A stretch of 10,452 nucleotides of DNA from an uncultured Desulfobacca sp. Lineage in GTDB: Bacteria > Desulfobacterota > Desulfobaccia > Desulfobaccales > Desulfobaccaceae. Made by a program: the position numbers and the translations under genes. Location of the stretch: positions 1-10,452 of the forward strand of contig CALGOE010000119.1 of NCBI GenBank assembly GCA_937958145.1, in the 5' to 3' direction. Of the stretch, positions 1 to 6,650 are shown piece after piece (position 1 is the stretch's first letter; each line of letters opens with the position of its first letter). The notes beneath the pieces were generated by a model, which ran no database searches, had not been told where the DNA came from, and saw nothing but the letters and a program-made list of their open reading frames with translations.

Positions 1-84
1 TCTTAAACCCCGGCACTGGCCTTGGCCAAACACCGTGACTGGCATTGCGGTCCAGCTCTCTGCCGCCAAGCAGCCTCCCGATCC

Positions 85-3000
85 CTAATCGTCTGCCGGG
101 GCCGCCGGCTTGAACCTCTGGCTTTTCACCTCACTGTGCCACTTCCAGAGGAAGTAAATAGCCGGATAGACGAACAACTCCAGCATAAAGGAGGTCGTCA
201 CGCCCCCCACCATGGGGGCGGCCACCCGTTTGGCCACCTCGGCGCCGGTGCCCACGGCCCACATGACCGGCAGCAGCCCCACCATATTGGCCAGGACCGT
301 CATCAGCTTGGGCCGCAGCCGCATCAGGGCGCCCTCCCGCACCGCGGCCAGGAGGTCCTCCCGGGTGCGCAGGCGGCCTTCTTTTTTGTAACGGTTATAT
401 ACCAAATCTTGATACAGGAGCATAATGACGCCCGTTTCTGCGTCCAGGCCCAACAGGGCGATGATGCCCACCACCACGCCCAAGCTGATATTGTAGCCCA
501 AAAAATAGACCAGCCAGATGCCGCCCACCACGGAGAAAGGCAGGGACAGGACGATGATGGCCACCTTGGCCAGGGAGCCGGTGGCCAGATACATGAGGAG
601 GCCGATGAAACCGATGGTGATGGGGACGATGACCTGCAGCTTCTGCCGGGCCCGCTCCATGTATTCATACTGGCCGCTCCAGATCAGGGTATAGCCCGGC
701 GGCAGGGTCAGGCGGGCGGCGATGGCCTCTTTGGCCTGCCGCACATAGGTGCCCACATCAATGCCGGCAATGTCCACATAAACCCAGGCTGTGGGGCGGG
801 CGTCTTCGCTCCGGATCATGGGCGGCCCCTGGCGCACCTTGATGTCGGCCACCTGGGCCATGGGGATCTGGGCGCCGCCGGGCGTGGGAATGAGAATGCG
901 CTGCAACGCCGGCAGGTCCTGGCGGTAATCCTGGAAGTAGCGCAGGTTGACGGGATAACGGGCCAGGCCCTCCACGGTGGTGGTGATGGTCTCCCCGCCC
1001 AAGGCCAGGGCAATGACCTCCTGGATATCGCCCACCGTCAGGCCATAGCGGGCCGCCTCCCGGCGGTTGATGTCAAAATCTACATAGTAGCCGCCCAGGG
1101 TCCGCTCCGCAAAGGCGCTGGCCGTGTGGGGCACCTCCTTCAGGATGGCCTCGGCCTCGCCGGCCAGCCGGTTCAACACCTCCAGGTCCGGCCCCAGGAA
1201 TTTCAGGCCCACCGGCGTCTTAAAGCCGGTGGAAAGCATATCAATGCGAATCTTGATGGGGTAGCCCCAGGAGTTAGCTAACCCCGGGATCTTGACGGCC
1301 TGGTCCAGCTCCCGGATCAACCGCTCCGTGGTGTACCCCGGCCGCCATTGGCTGCGGTCTTTGAGTTTGATGGTGGTCTCGATCATGCTCAGGGGCGCCG
1401 GGTCCGTGGCCGTCTCGGCCCGCCCCACCTTGCCGAAAACATACTCCACCTCCGGAAAGGTCCGGATAATGCGGTCCGTCTGCTGCAGCAGCTCCTTGGC
1501 CCTGGTAATGGAGATACCGGGCATGGTCGTGGGCATGTAGAGCAGATCCCCTTCATCCAGGGGCGGCATGAACTCGGAGCCTAACTGCAGGAGAGGGTAA
1601 GCGGTGGCCAGGAGAATGAGCAAGGCCAGGGTAATGACGGTTTTGGGGAAGCGGGTGACCAGCAGCAAGACCGGGCGATACAGGGCCATGGCCGCCCGGC
1701 TGACGGGATTGCGCTCTTCCCGGGGTATCCGGCCCCGGATGAGAAAGACCATGAGGATAGGGATCAGGGTCACGGCCAGAAAGGCGGCCCCGGCCATGGC
1801 AAAGGTCTTGGTGTAGGCCAGAGGTTTAAACAGGCGGCCGCTCTCGCCTTCCAGGGCAAAAATGGGCAGGAACGACACGGCCAGCACCAGCAGCGAAAAG
1901 AACAGGGAGGGGCCGACCTCTTTGGCCGCATCCAGGACGATGGGCGTGCGGTCGGCGTCGGCCGGCGCCTCCTCCAGCTTCTTGTGGGCGTCCTCCACCA
2001 TGACCACCGAGGCATCCACCATGTCGCCGATGGCAATGGCCAGGCCCGCCAGACTGAGGATATTGGCATTGATATTGAACTGGAACTGCAGGATAAAAGA
2101 GACCAGCACCCCCAGGGGCAGGGCGATGATGGCTGCGAGGGCGCTGCGCAGGTGCAGGAGAAAGATGATGGTGATACCCGCCACGATGGCGATTTCCTCG
2201 AGAATCGCCTGTTTCAGGGTGTCAATGGCCCGTTCGATGAGGCCGGAGCGGTCGTAGGCCGTGATGATCCGGACGCCGGCCGGCAGGCCGGGTTTGAGCT
2301 CCTCCAGCTTCTTTTTAACCGCTTCGATCACCTGCAGGGCGTTCTCGCCAAACCGCATGACCACGATGCCGCCCACCACTTCACCCTGGCCGTCGCCGTC
2401 CGCCAGCCCCCGGCGCATCTCGGCGCCCAGCCGGACGGTGGCCACATCCCGCACCAGGATGGGGGTACCCCGGGGATCCACGGCTACCGCAATGTTCTCA
2501 ATATCAGTCGTATTTTTGATATAGCCCAGCCCCCGCACCATAAACTCGGTCTCGGCCCGTTCGATGACCCGGCCGCCCACATCCTGGTTGGACCGTTGGA
2601 TGGCCATCTTCACCTGGCCCAGGGCCACGTTGTAGGCCGCCAGTTTGTTGGGGTCCACCACCACCTGGTAGTTCTTGACAAAACCGCCGAGGGAGGCGAC
2701 CTCGGCCACCCCGGGCACCGTCTGCAGCTGGTAGCGCAGGTACCAGTCCTGGATGCTGCGCAGCTCCGCCAGGTCATGGTGGCCGGTGGGGTCTTCCAGG
2801 ACATACTGGAAGACCCAGCCCACCCCGGTGGCATCCGGACCCAGGACCGGCGTCACCTCAGCCGGCAGTTTACCCCGGGCGAAATTCAGATACTCCAAAA
2901 CCCGGGACCGGGCCCAATAGATGTCGGTGCCGTCCTCAAAGATGACGTAGACCAGGGACAGCCCGAACATGGAGTAGCCCCGCACCACCTTGGCATAAGG

Positions 3001-3228
3001 GACCGAGAGCATGGCCGTGGCCAGGGGATAGGTGACCTGATCCTCCACCACCTGGGGGGCCTGGCCGGGAAAATCGGTGGCCACGATCACCTGCACATCG
3101 GAAAGATCGGGGATGGCATCCACCGGCAGGTTATACATGGCGTAAAATCCCCAGGCGGCGATGAGCAGCCAGACCATCAGGACCAGGACGCGATGGCGGA
3201 AGGATTGTTCTATCAGTCGAGCAATCAT
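85..3228 (-). CDS. cusA: CusA/SilA-type Cu(I)/Ag(I) efflux RND transporter
   Basis: Inner-membrane proton antiporter of the heavy-metal RND class; it takes Cu(I)/Ag(I) from periplasm or cytoplasm and passes it to the CusB-CusC conduit. The 1047 residues match the usual family length. The opening (MIARLIEQSFRHR) is the canonical family start, followed by TM1 at about 12-30, a large periplasmic loop, TM2-6 at about 340-500, TM7 near 530-550, a second periplasmic loop, and TM8-12 at about 866-1028. Aligned by eye with E. coli CusA as I remember it, the three-methionine metal site is intact (M565, M615, M664, equivalent to M573/M623/M672), as are the lining residues R83, E559, D609, R661 and K670. 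The proton-relay candidates D405, E931 and K974 are present. This pattern favours monovalent Cu/Ag over Zn/Co/Ni. No Shine-Dalgarno precedes the ATG; a heptad repeat array sits there instead. It is the last gene of the operon. Confidence 0.95.
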   Translation of the reverse strand: MIARLIEQSFRHRVLVLMVWLLIAAWGFYAMYNLPVDAIPDLSDVQVIVATDFPGQAPQVVEDQVTYPLATAMLSVPYAKVVRGYSMFGLSLVYVIFEDGTDIYWARSRVLEYLNFARGKLPAEVTPVLGPDATGVGWVFQYVLEDPTGHHDLAELRSIQDWYLRYQLQTVPGVAEVASLGGFVKNYQVVVDPNKLAAYNVALGQVKMAIQRSNQDVGGRVIERAETEFMVRGLGYIKNTTDIENIAVAVDPRGTPILVRDVATVRLGAEMRRGLADGDGQGEVVGGIVVMRFGENALQVIEAVKKKLEELKPGLPAGVRIITAYDRSGLIERAIDTLKQAILEEIAIVAGITIIFLLHLRSALAAIIALPLGVLVSFILQFQFNINANILSLAGLAIAIGDMVDASVVMVEDAHKKLEEAPADADRTPIVLDAAKEVGPSLFFSLLVLAVSFLPIFALEGESGRLFKPLAYTKTFAMAGAAFLAVTLIPILMVFLIRGRIPREERNPVSRAAMALYRPVLLLVTRFPKTVITLALLILLATAYPLLQLGSEFMPPLDEGDLLYMPTTMPGISITRAKELLQQTDRIIRTFPEVEYVFGKVGRAETATDPAPLSMIETTIKLKDRSQWRPGYTTERLIRELDQAVKIPGLANSWGYPIKIRIDMLSTGFKTPVGLKFLGPDLEVLNRLAGEAEAILKEVPHTASAFAERTLGGYYVDFDINRREAARYGLTVGDIQEVIALALGGETITTTVEGLARYPVNLRYFQDYRQDLPALQRILIPTPGGAQIPMAQVADIKVRQGPPMIRSEDARPTAWVYVDIAGIDVGTYVRQAKEAIAARLTLPPGYTLIWSGQYEYMERARQKLQVIVPITIGFIGLLMYLATGSLAKVAIIVLSLPFSVVGGIWLVYFLGYNISLGVVVGIIALLGLDAETGVIMLLYQDLVYNRYKKEGRLRTREDLLAAVREGALMRLRPKLMTVLANMVGLLPVMWAVGTGAEVAKRVAAPMVGGVTTSFMLELFVYPAIYFLWKWHSEVKSQRFKPAAPADD

Positions 3229-3232
3229 GGGT

Positions 3233-3269
3233 AGTGGATAGTGGCCAGTGGTTAGTGGTTAGTGGTTAG
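3233..3269. repeat. AGTGG heptanucleotide tandem array next to cusA start
   Basis: Five consecutive 7-bp units read on the plus strand: AGTGGAT, AGTGGCC, then AGTGGTT three times, plus a trailing AG. The array begins 5 bp upstream of the cusA start codon. In the mRNA it reads as a C/A-rich leader of CCACTAA-type units. It fills the place where a Shine-Dalgarno sequence would normally be. Similar short heptanucleotide tandem repeats are known from cyanobacterial and other genomes as dispersed elements; that this one belongs to such a family is inference. Confidence 0.85.
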
Positions 3270-3276
3270 AATCAAT

Positions 3277-3293
3277 GGCGGCCACAGGCCGCC
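3277..3293. repeat. REP-like palindrome, copy 1 (GGCGGCC-N3-GGCCGCC)
   Basis: Perfect 7-bp inverted repeat, GGCGGCC and GGCCGCC, with a 3-base loop (ACA), followed by CTATA. The same arms and the same CTATA flank occur at 6277-6293 in the opposite orientation with a different loop, so this looks like a dispersed repetitive palindrome rather than a one-off hairpin. In the cus transcript it would form a GC-only stem between cusB and cusA. It lacks a U-tract, so a simple intrinsic terminator is unlikely. Confidence 0.75.
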
Positions 3294-3324
3294 CTATAAG
3301 AGCTAATCCCTGACTCGAGGCGCT

Positions 3325-3342
3325 GCCGACCTGGAGGTCGGC
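3325..3342. repeat. Palindrome GCCGACCT-GG-AGGTCGGC
   Basis: Perfect 8-bp inverted repeat with a 2-base centre, lying 31 bp from the REP-like palindrome in the same cusB-cusA gap. The flanks (GCGCT on the left, GCGCTAC on the right) are a partial direct match. The sequence is unrelated to the first palindrome. It could form a hairpin in the cus transcript; no T-run follows it on either strand, so it is not a classical terminator. It is probably another dispersed palindrome; only one copy is visible here. Confidence 0.6.
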
Positions 3343-3372
3343 GCTACTAACATATTGCCATGAACAGCTGAT

Positions 3373-3414
3373 CACTCTTCCCTTTTCCCTCTTCCCTGGC
3401 CCCTGGCCCCTAAT
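3373..3414. repeat. CCCT heptanucleotide tandem array at cusB stop, G-rich in the mRNA
   Basis: Six 7-bp units in strict register on the plus strand: CACTCTT, CCCTTTT, CCCTCTT, CCCTGGC, CCCTGGC, CCCTAAT. The last unit contains the cusB stop codon (CTA on this strand). On the transcribed-RNA sense (minus strand) it gives five runs of at least three G (3380-3382, 3387-3389, 3394-3396, 3400-3403, 3407-3410) with loops of 3-4 bases, which fits the usual G-quadruplex pattern. The repeat is directly visible; folding is inference. Confidence 0.8.
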
Positions 3415-4891
3415 GATGCTGGTGCCCCGGCGGCATGGCCGGAGCCGGTTCTTTGGGTGGTGCCCCTTTGTCGCCGGGGCCGAGCATCCGGGCCACCGCC
3501 TCCCGGAAGCGGGATTCGGAATCCAGGAGGAACTGGGCCGAGGTCACCACCTCTTCGCCGCCCTGCAGGCCGGAGAGAACCTGCACCCGGCCGTAATCCC
3601 CCTGCAGTCCCAGTTTGACTTCCCGGGGTGCAAAGCGGCCGCCGCCCAGGGCCAGGAAGACATGCTGGCGGCTGCCGGTATCCAACACAGCTTCTGCCGG
3701 CAGGATTGGCGTGGCCTGGCTGGTGGCGACGTTGATCTCCACCTGGCCATACATTTCCGGTTTCAGCCGCAGCCGGGGGTTGGCAAAGGCCAGCCGGATC
3801 CGCGCCGTCCGGGTGGCCCCCTGCAGGAATGGATAAATGTAATTGACCTGCCCAGGAAACACTTCTCCGGGCAGATAAGTCAGAGTCAGGCGGGCCGGTT
3901 GGCCGACTTTGATCCAGGGCAGCTCATATTCATAGACATCGGCCTCCACCCAGACGGTGCTGAGGTCGGCCACTTCCAGGAGGGTCTGGCCGGCAGTGAC
4001 GTACTGGCCGGCGGTCACCTCCCGTTTGGTGACGATGCCGGTCACCGGCGCAGTCAGCGTCAGGGTCCGGCTGACGGCTCCGGTCCGCGCCAGGGCCTCG
4101 ATCTGGGCCGTTGAGATATCCCACCACAGCAGCCGCTGTCGGGAGGCCTCCAGGAGGCGGCGGGCCCCCTCCCGGACCTCGACGATGGGGCTCTGCTGCA
4201 GCGTCAGCCAATTCTGCCGGGCCAGGAGGTACTCCCGCTGGCTGGCAACCAACTCGGGGCTGTAAATCTCCAGCAGCCGCTGCCCCTTCTGAATGGGGTC
4301 GCCGGTGGCCCGCACCGCCAGCTTTTCCACATAACCGTTGATCTTGGTGCTCACCTGGGCCAGGGCCCGCTCATTAAGGGTCACCCGGCTCACCGCCCGG
4401 ATGGTCCGGGCCAGGGGTTCCACCTGCACCAATGCCGTCCGCACCCCCATGGTCTGCAAGGTCTGGGGGGAGACGGTGATGACGTTGGCCGCCGGCGCCG
4501 CCGCCTCATCCTCATAGACCGGTACCAGGTCCATGCCGCAGGGGGCCTTGCCGGGCTTGTCCCGGACATAGCCCGGATCCATGGGCGACACCCAATACTT
4601 GATCTTTCTCTCTCCTGGGGGCGCCAAGGCGGCTGGAGGTGGGGTAGTCTCGGGAACGTAAACCGGCACCAGGTCCTGACCCTGCGGGTCTTGGCCCGGT
4701 TCCTGGCGGATATATGTGGGATCGGTGGGGGACACGTAACAGAGAACCTTTTTCTTCGCCTCCGGTGAGGCCACCGGGGGATGATACATGAAGCGGTAAC
4801 CCTGGAAATAGAGGACGCCAATGATCACCGCCACTATGGCCAGGCCGAGAAGGAGCCCGCCCACCAGAGCCCGGACTGGGTGCAGACGCAT
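3410..4891 (-). CDS. cusB: CusB-type periplasmic adaptor with two N-terminal heavy-metal-binding modules
   Basis: Membrane-fusion protein bridging CusA and CusC. The chosen start gives 493 residues. Order: uncleaved or signal-anchor TM at about 8-29; first heavy-metal-binding module at about 50-79; proline/alanine linker; second module at about 98-127 (VSPMDP, then PCGMD); barrel-sandwich/lipoyl and helical-hairpin region at about 160-310 (INGYVEKL, APVTGIVTKREV); beta-barrel and membrane-proximal domains at about 310-455; and a histidine-ending tail (GHQHH). The first module has Thr and two Gln where the second has two Met and a Cys, so it is probably metal-dead. Two adjacent ATGs (4894 and 4891) are possible. 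I chose 4891 because AGGAGG lies 6 nt away, against 3 nt for the other; it also gives a TGATG overlap with cusC. A longer in-frame extension to 4951 overlaps cusC and is unlikely. Confidence 0.93.
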   Translation of the reverse strand: MRLHPVRALVGGLLLGLAIVAVIIGVLYFQGYRFMYHPPVASPEAKKKVLCYVSPTDPTYIRQEPGQDPQGQDLVPVYVPETTPPPAALAPPGERKIKYWVSPMDPGYVRDKPGKAPCGMDLVPVYEDEAAAPAANVITVSPQTLQTMGVRTALVQVEPLARTIRAVSRVTLNERALAQVSTKINGYVEKLAVRATGDPIQKGQRLLEIYSPELVASQREYLLARQNWLTLQQSPIVEVREGARRLLEASRQRLLWWDISTAQIEALARTGAVSRTLTLTAPVTGIVTKREVTAGQYVTAGQTLLEVADLSTVWVEADVYEYELPWIKVGQPARLTLTYLPGEVFPGQVNYIYPFLQGATRTARIRLAFANPRLRLKPEMYGQVEINVATSQATPILPAEAVLDTGSRQHVFLALGGGRFAPREVKLGLQGDYGRVQVLSGLQGGEEVVTSAQFLLDSESRFREAVARMLGPGDKGAPPKEPAPAMPPGHQHH

Positions 4892-6204
4892 CATTTCCCT
4901 CCTGCTGGCCGGGGCACTTCCTGGCCCACAAGGATTTCCAGGGCGGCCCAATTCTCTTCAAATTGTTTGAGATATTCCAGGTACTTCAATTCAGCTTCAT
5001 ACCCGGCGATGGTGTTTTGCACCAGGCGGGCAAAATCCAGACCGCCCACCTGATAGGCGGCCAGGGCGGCCTGCGCCGCCTGTTGTGCCTGGGGGATGAT
5101 ACCCTGGTCATAGAGGCGGATCTGCTGAGTCAGACGGGCCAGGCGGTTGGTGCGATCTTTGACGGCTGCGGCCAACTCATTGAAAGCTGCCTGATACGCG
5201 TTCTGGGCGGCCGCCTGCTTGGCCTGTTCCTCCCGCACCCGGGGTGCCTGTTTGCTGCGAAACCACAGCGGCAGACTGATCTGCACGTAGCTGGTGAAAA
5301 AGTCCGTGCGGGTCATGGTGGGGCTGTTTTCCCGGAAACTATAGTCTACCCCTATGGTAACATCCGGCCAATAATCCCTTTTCGCCAAGGCCACCGCCTT
5401 TTCCTGCTTGCGAATCTGCGTCTTGAGGGCCTGGATCTGGGGCCGGTTCTCCAGCAGGGCCAACATCTCGTCGGCGGACAGCGTCGCCACCTGGGGGCGC
5501 AGCGGTGCCGGCGGCGGCACGGGTGCTGCTACGGGCTTATCCCGCAGGGCGTTGAGTTCGGCCTTGAGCGATTCCTGCTGCTGCTGCCACTGCAAGAGGC
5601 GGTCCAGATAATTGCCCAATTCCACTTGGGCCTGGAGGACATCGGCCTGCAGCCCCTGGCCGGTGGCATAGCGGGTTTCCGCCACTTTGATGGCCTGTTC
5701 CCAGAATTGTTTGTTCTTCTCGGTAATGGCCGCTGCGGCAGAAGCCAGGGACAGCCCCCAATAAGCCTGGATAACCCGGGCCCGCACCTCATTAAGCTTA
5801 TCCAGCAGGGCAAAATCATCGGCCCTGGCCTGCTCCGCCGCCACCTCGGAGCGCAGCCGCCTCTTACCCGGGAAGGGAAGCTTCTGCTGCACTCCCAGGG
5901 TCTTCTGGGTCATGTCCTCCTGCCGCAACGAGAAGGTATTCACCGGCAGGTTGAAAAAGCCGAAGGTGAGCATGGGGTCGTCCAGGGCCCCGGCCGGCCG
6001 GATGGCCTCCTGGGAGGCCTGTTTCTGGGCGGCCAGGCGCCTGATTTCGGGATTGGCCTGCAGGGCTTCGGTGATGTAGGTCTTCAGGTCGGCTGGGGTC
6101 TGCGCCAGGGGTTGGGACCAGCCTGGCAGGGTGGCAGCGACGATTCCCAGCAAAACGCCCAGGTAGAGAACCGTTGGGCGGCAATAGCAGCGGACTGGCA
6201 ACAT
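4891..6204 (-). CDS. cusC: CusC-type outer-membrane efflux channel (TolC/OMF family)
   Basis: Outer-membrane exit duct of the Cu/Ag pump. With the chosen start it has 437 residues: a Sec signal peptide at about 1-35 (two Arg, then VLYLGVLLGIVAATL), followed by two structural repeats of the outer-membrane efflux protein family at about 37-222 and 240-425. Both are rich in long amphipathic helices, with strand-forming segments LTFGFFNLP / KTLGVQQKLPFPGK and DVTIGVDYSF / YVQISLPLWF. There is no lipobox cysteine after the signal, unlike E. coli CusC, so it is probably not lipidated. An ATG 22 codons upstream (6270) is in frame but lacks a ribosome site, abuts a palindrome and would put a polar stretch ahead of the signal peptide. 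ATG 6204 has a weak AGGA 8 nt upstream. It is the first gene of the operon; its TGA overlaps the cusB start. Confidence 0.9.
   Translation of the reverse strand: MLPVRCYCRPTVLYLGVLLGIVAATLPGWSQPLAQTPADLKTYITEALQANPEIRRLAAQKQASQEAIRPAGALDDPMLTFGFFNLPVNTFSLRQEDMTQKTLGVQQKLPFPGKRRLRSEVAAEQARADDFALLDKLNEVRARVIQAYWGLSLASAAAAITEKNKQFWEQAIKVAETRYATGQGLQADVLQAQVELGNYLDRLLQWQQQQESLKAELNALRDKPVAAPVPPPAPLRPQVATLSADEMLALLENRPQIQALKTQIRKQEKAVALAKRDYWPDVTIGVDYSFRENSPTMTRTDFFTSYVQISLPLWFRSKQAPRVREEQAKQAAAQNAYQAAFNELAAAVKDRTNRLARLTQQIRLYDQGIIPQAQQAAQAALAAYQVGGLDFARLVQNTIAGYEAELKYLEYLKQFEENWAALEILVGQEVPRPAGGK
4898..4903 (-). promoter_or_regulatory. cusB Shine-Dalgarno inside the cusC 3' end
   Basis: AGGAGG on the minus strand lies within the last codons of cusC. 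It is 3 nt from the first ATG and 6 nt from the second ATG of an ATGATG pair. The cusC stop TGA is embedded in the same hexamer. This decides the cusB start and points to translational coupling of adaptor to channel. Confidence 0.8.
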
Positions 6205-6260
6205 GGCGGTTGTCCTACAAAACGGTATCAATTCCTCTTGGGCCGACGACCCACCCGGAA

Positions 6261-6266
6261 AGTATA
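6261..6266 (-). promoter_or_regulatory. Possible cus operon -10 element
   Basis: TATACT on the minus strand would start transcription near 6254, giving a leader of about 50 nt before cusC ATG 6204. That agrees with choosing 6204 over 6270. The -35 position at 17 bp spacing would read GCCAAG and falls inside the palindrome at 6277-6293, so the promoter would need an activator or is not real. Confidence 0.25.
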
Positions 6267-6276
6267 TCATATATAG

Positions 6277-6293
6277 GGCGGCCCTTGGCCGCC
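6277..6293. repeat. REP-like palindrome, copy 2 (GGCGGCC-N3-GGCCGCC)
   Basis: Perfect 7-bp inverted repeat with loop CTT, preceded by TATAG. Its reverse complement reads GGCGGCC-AAG-GGCCGCC-CTATA, the same arms and flank as the copy at 3277-3293 but in opposite orientation. It sits 73 bp upstream of the chosen cusC start and overlaps where a -35 would be. It is probably a dispersed repeat; a regulatory role is possible but unproven. Confidence 0.75.
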
Positions 6294-6413
6294 GGAAATG
6301 GCGTGCCCGGCAGGCTCTAGAAACCCGAAATTCGCCAGCAGCACCGGCAGCCGGGAAGCCCCAGAAGAGACTGTCGCCTTAAACGGCCATCAAAAAGCGG
6401 CAGAGGTGAAGCC

Positions 6414-6491
6414 ATGGCTGATTTCTCATTCCCTTCTTTCCTTCTCACCTTGATTCCGGGGGACCTAAAAGCTGATAGCCACGACCGGTGA
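6414..6491 (+). CDS. Possible 25-residue small ORF of unknown function
   Basis: ATG at 6414 to TGA at 6489-6491 encodes a 25-residue peptide starting MADFSFPSFLLTL, with a short hydrophobic centre and a charged end. A purine-rich AGAGGTGA lies about 4-11 nt upstream and could serve as a ribosome site. No family is recognised, no promoter is obvious, and such short frames are frequent by chance. It is listed only because it combines a plausible ribosome site with an otherwise empty region. Confidence 0.15.
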   Translation: MADFSFPSFLLTLIPGDLKADSHDR

Positions 6492-6633
6492 CGTCCTCTC
6501 TCCTAAAAGAACACGGTAGTGGGGAAAAATCGGCGAAATTTCTTCTGGATAATTTTCTTTCCAAATAAATACTGCTTGATTCTTTTCCCACCCAAGGCTG
6601 TCTGTTTTTTTCCGCTGGCCCGGCAAATTCTAG

Positions 6634-6639
6634 TATAAT
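6634..6639 (+). promoter_or_regulatory. Consensus -10 box upstream of the 180-residue membrane protein gene
   Basis: Perfect TATAAT, 35 nt upstream of the ATG at 6675, giving a predicted start near 6646 and a short leader. No good -35 is seen (TCCGCT at 17 bp spacing). A 7-bp inverted repeat, GCTGGCC (6614-6620) and GGCCAGC (6642-6648), brackets the box and could be an operator. Confidence 0.5.
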
Positions 6640-6650
6640 CTGGCCAGCTC

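Noticed and set aside
1..45. Minus-strand frame starting at 45 (MPVTVFGQGQCRG) running off the left edge, possibly a gene after cusA
   Set aside because: Only 15 codons are visible, with a poor ribosome site and no recognisable family. It cannot be supported from this window.
22..1281. Long plus-strand open frame opposite cusA (419 codons)
   Set aside because: It lies fully antisense to a well-supported RND gene. Its product is rich in His, Gly, Gln and Asp with no domain, as expected when GC-rich coding DNA is read backwards.
1984..3234. Second long plus-strand open frame opposite cusA (416 codons)
   Set aside because: Same composition signature (His/Gly/Asp-rich, no hydrophobic pattern) and fully antisense to cusA.
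3277..3342. The two palindromes as rho-independent terminators between cusB and cusA
   Set aside because: Neither is followed by a T-run on either strand, and termination here would cut off cusA, which the pump needs.
4892..4951. Extension of CusB upstream of ATG 4891 to 4951 (19 codons beyond the ATGATG pair)
   Set aside because: It overlaps the cusC coding end, is Pro/Gly/Arg-rich and lacks a ribosome site, whereas AGGAGG precedes the ATGATG pair.
6205..6270. 22-codon N-terminal extension of CusC from ATG 6270
   Set aside because: No ribosome site, a start directly beside a palindromic repeat, and a polar lead that would bury the signal peptide. The predicted -10 at 6261-6266 would also lie inside it.
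4963..6276. Plus-strand open frame of 437 codons opposite cusC
   Set aside because: It mirrors cusC almost end to end, has no recognisable domain or ribosome site, and is explained by GC bias at third codon positions.
6301..6480. Riboswitch-like look of the divergent region (AGCCGGGAAGCC resembling the 3' part of a B12 riboswitch)
   Set aside because: No B12 box (GCCACTG) or other conserved cores were found on either strand; the resemblance is one short GC-rich word.
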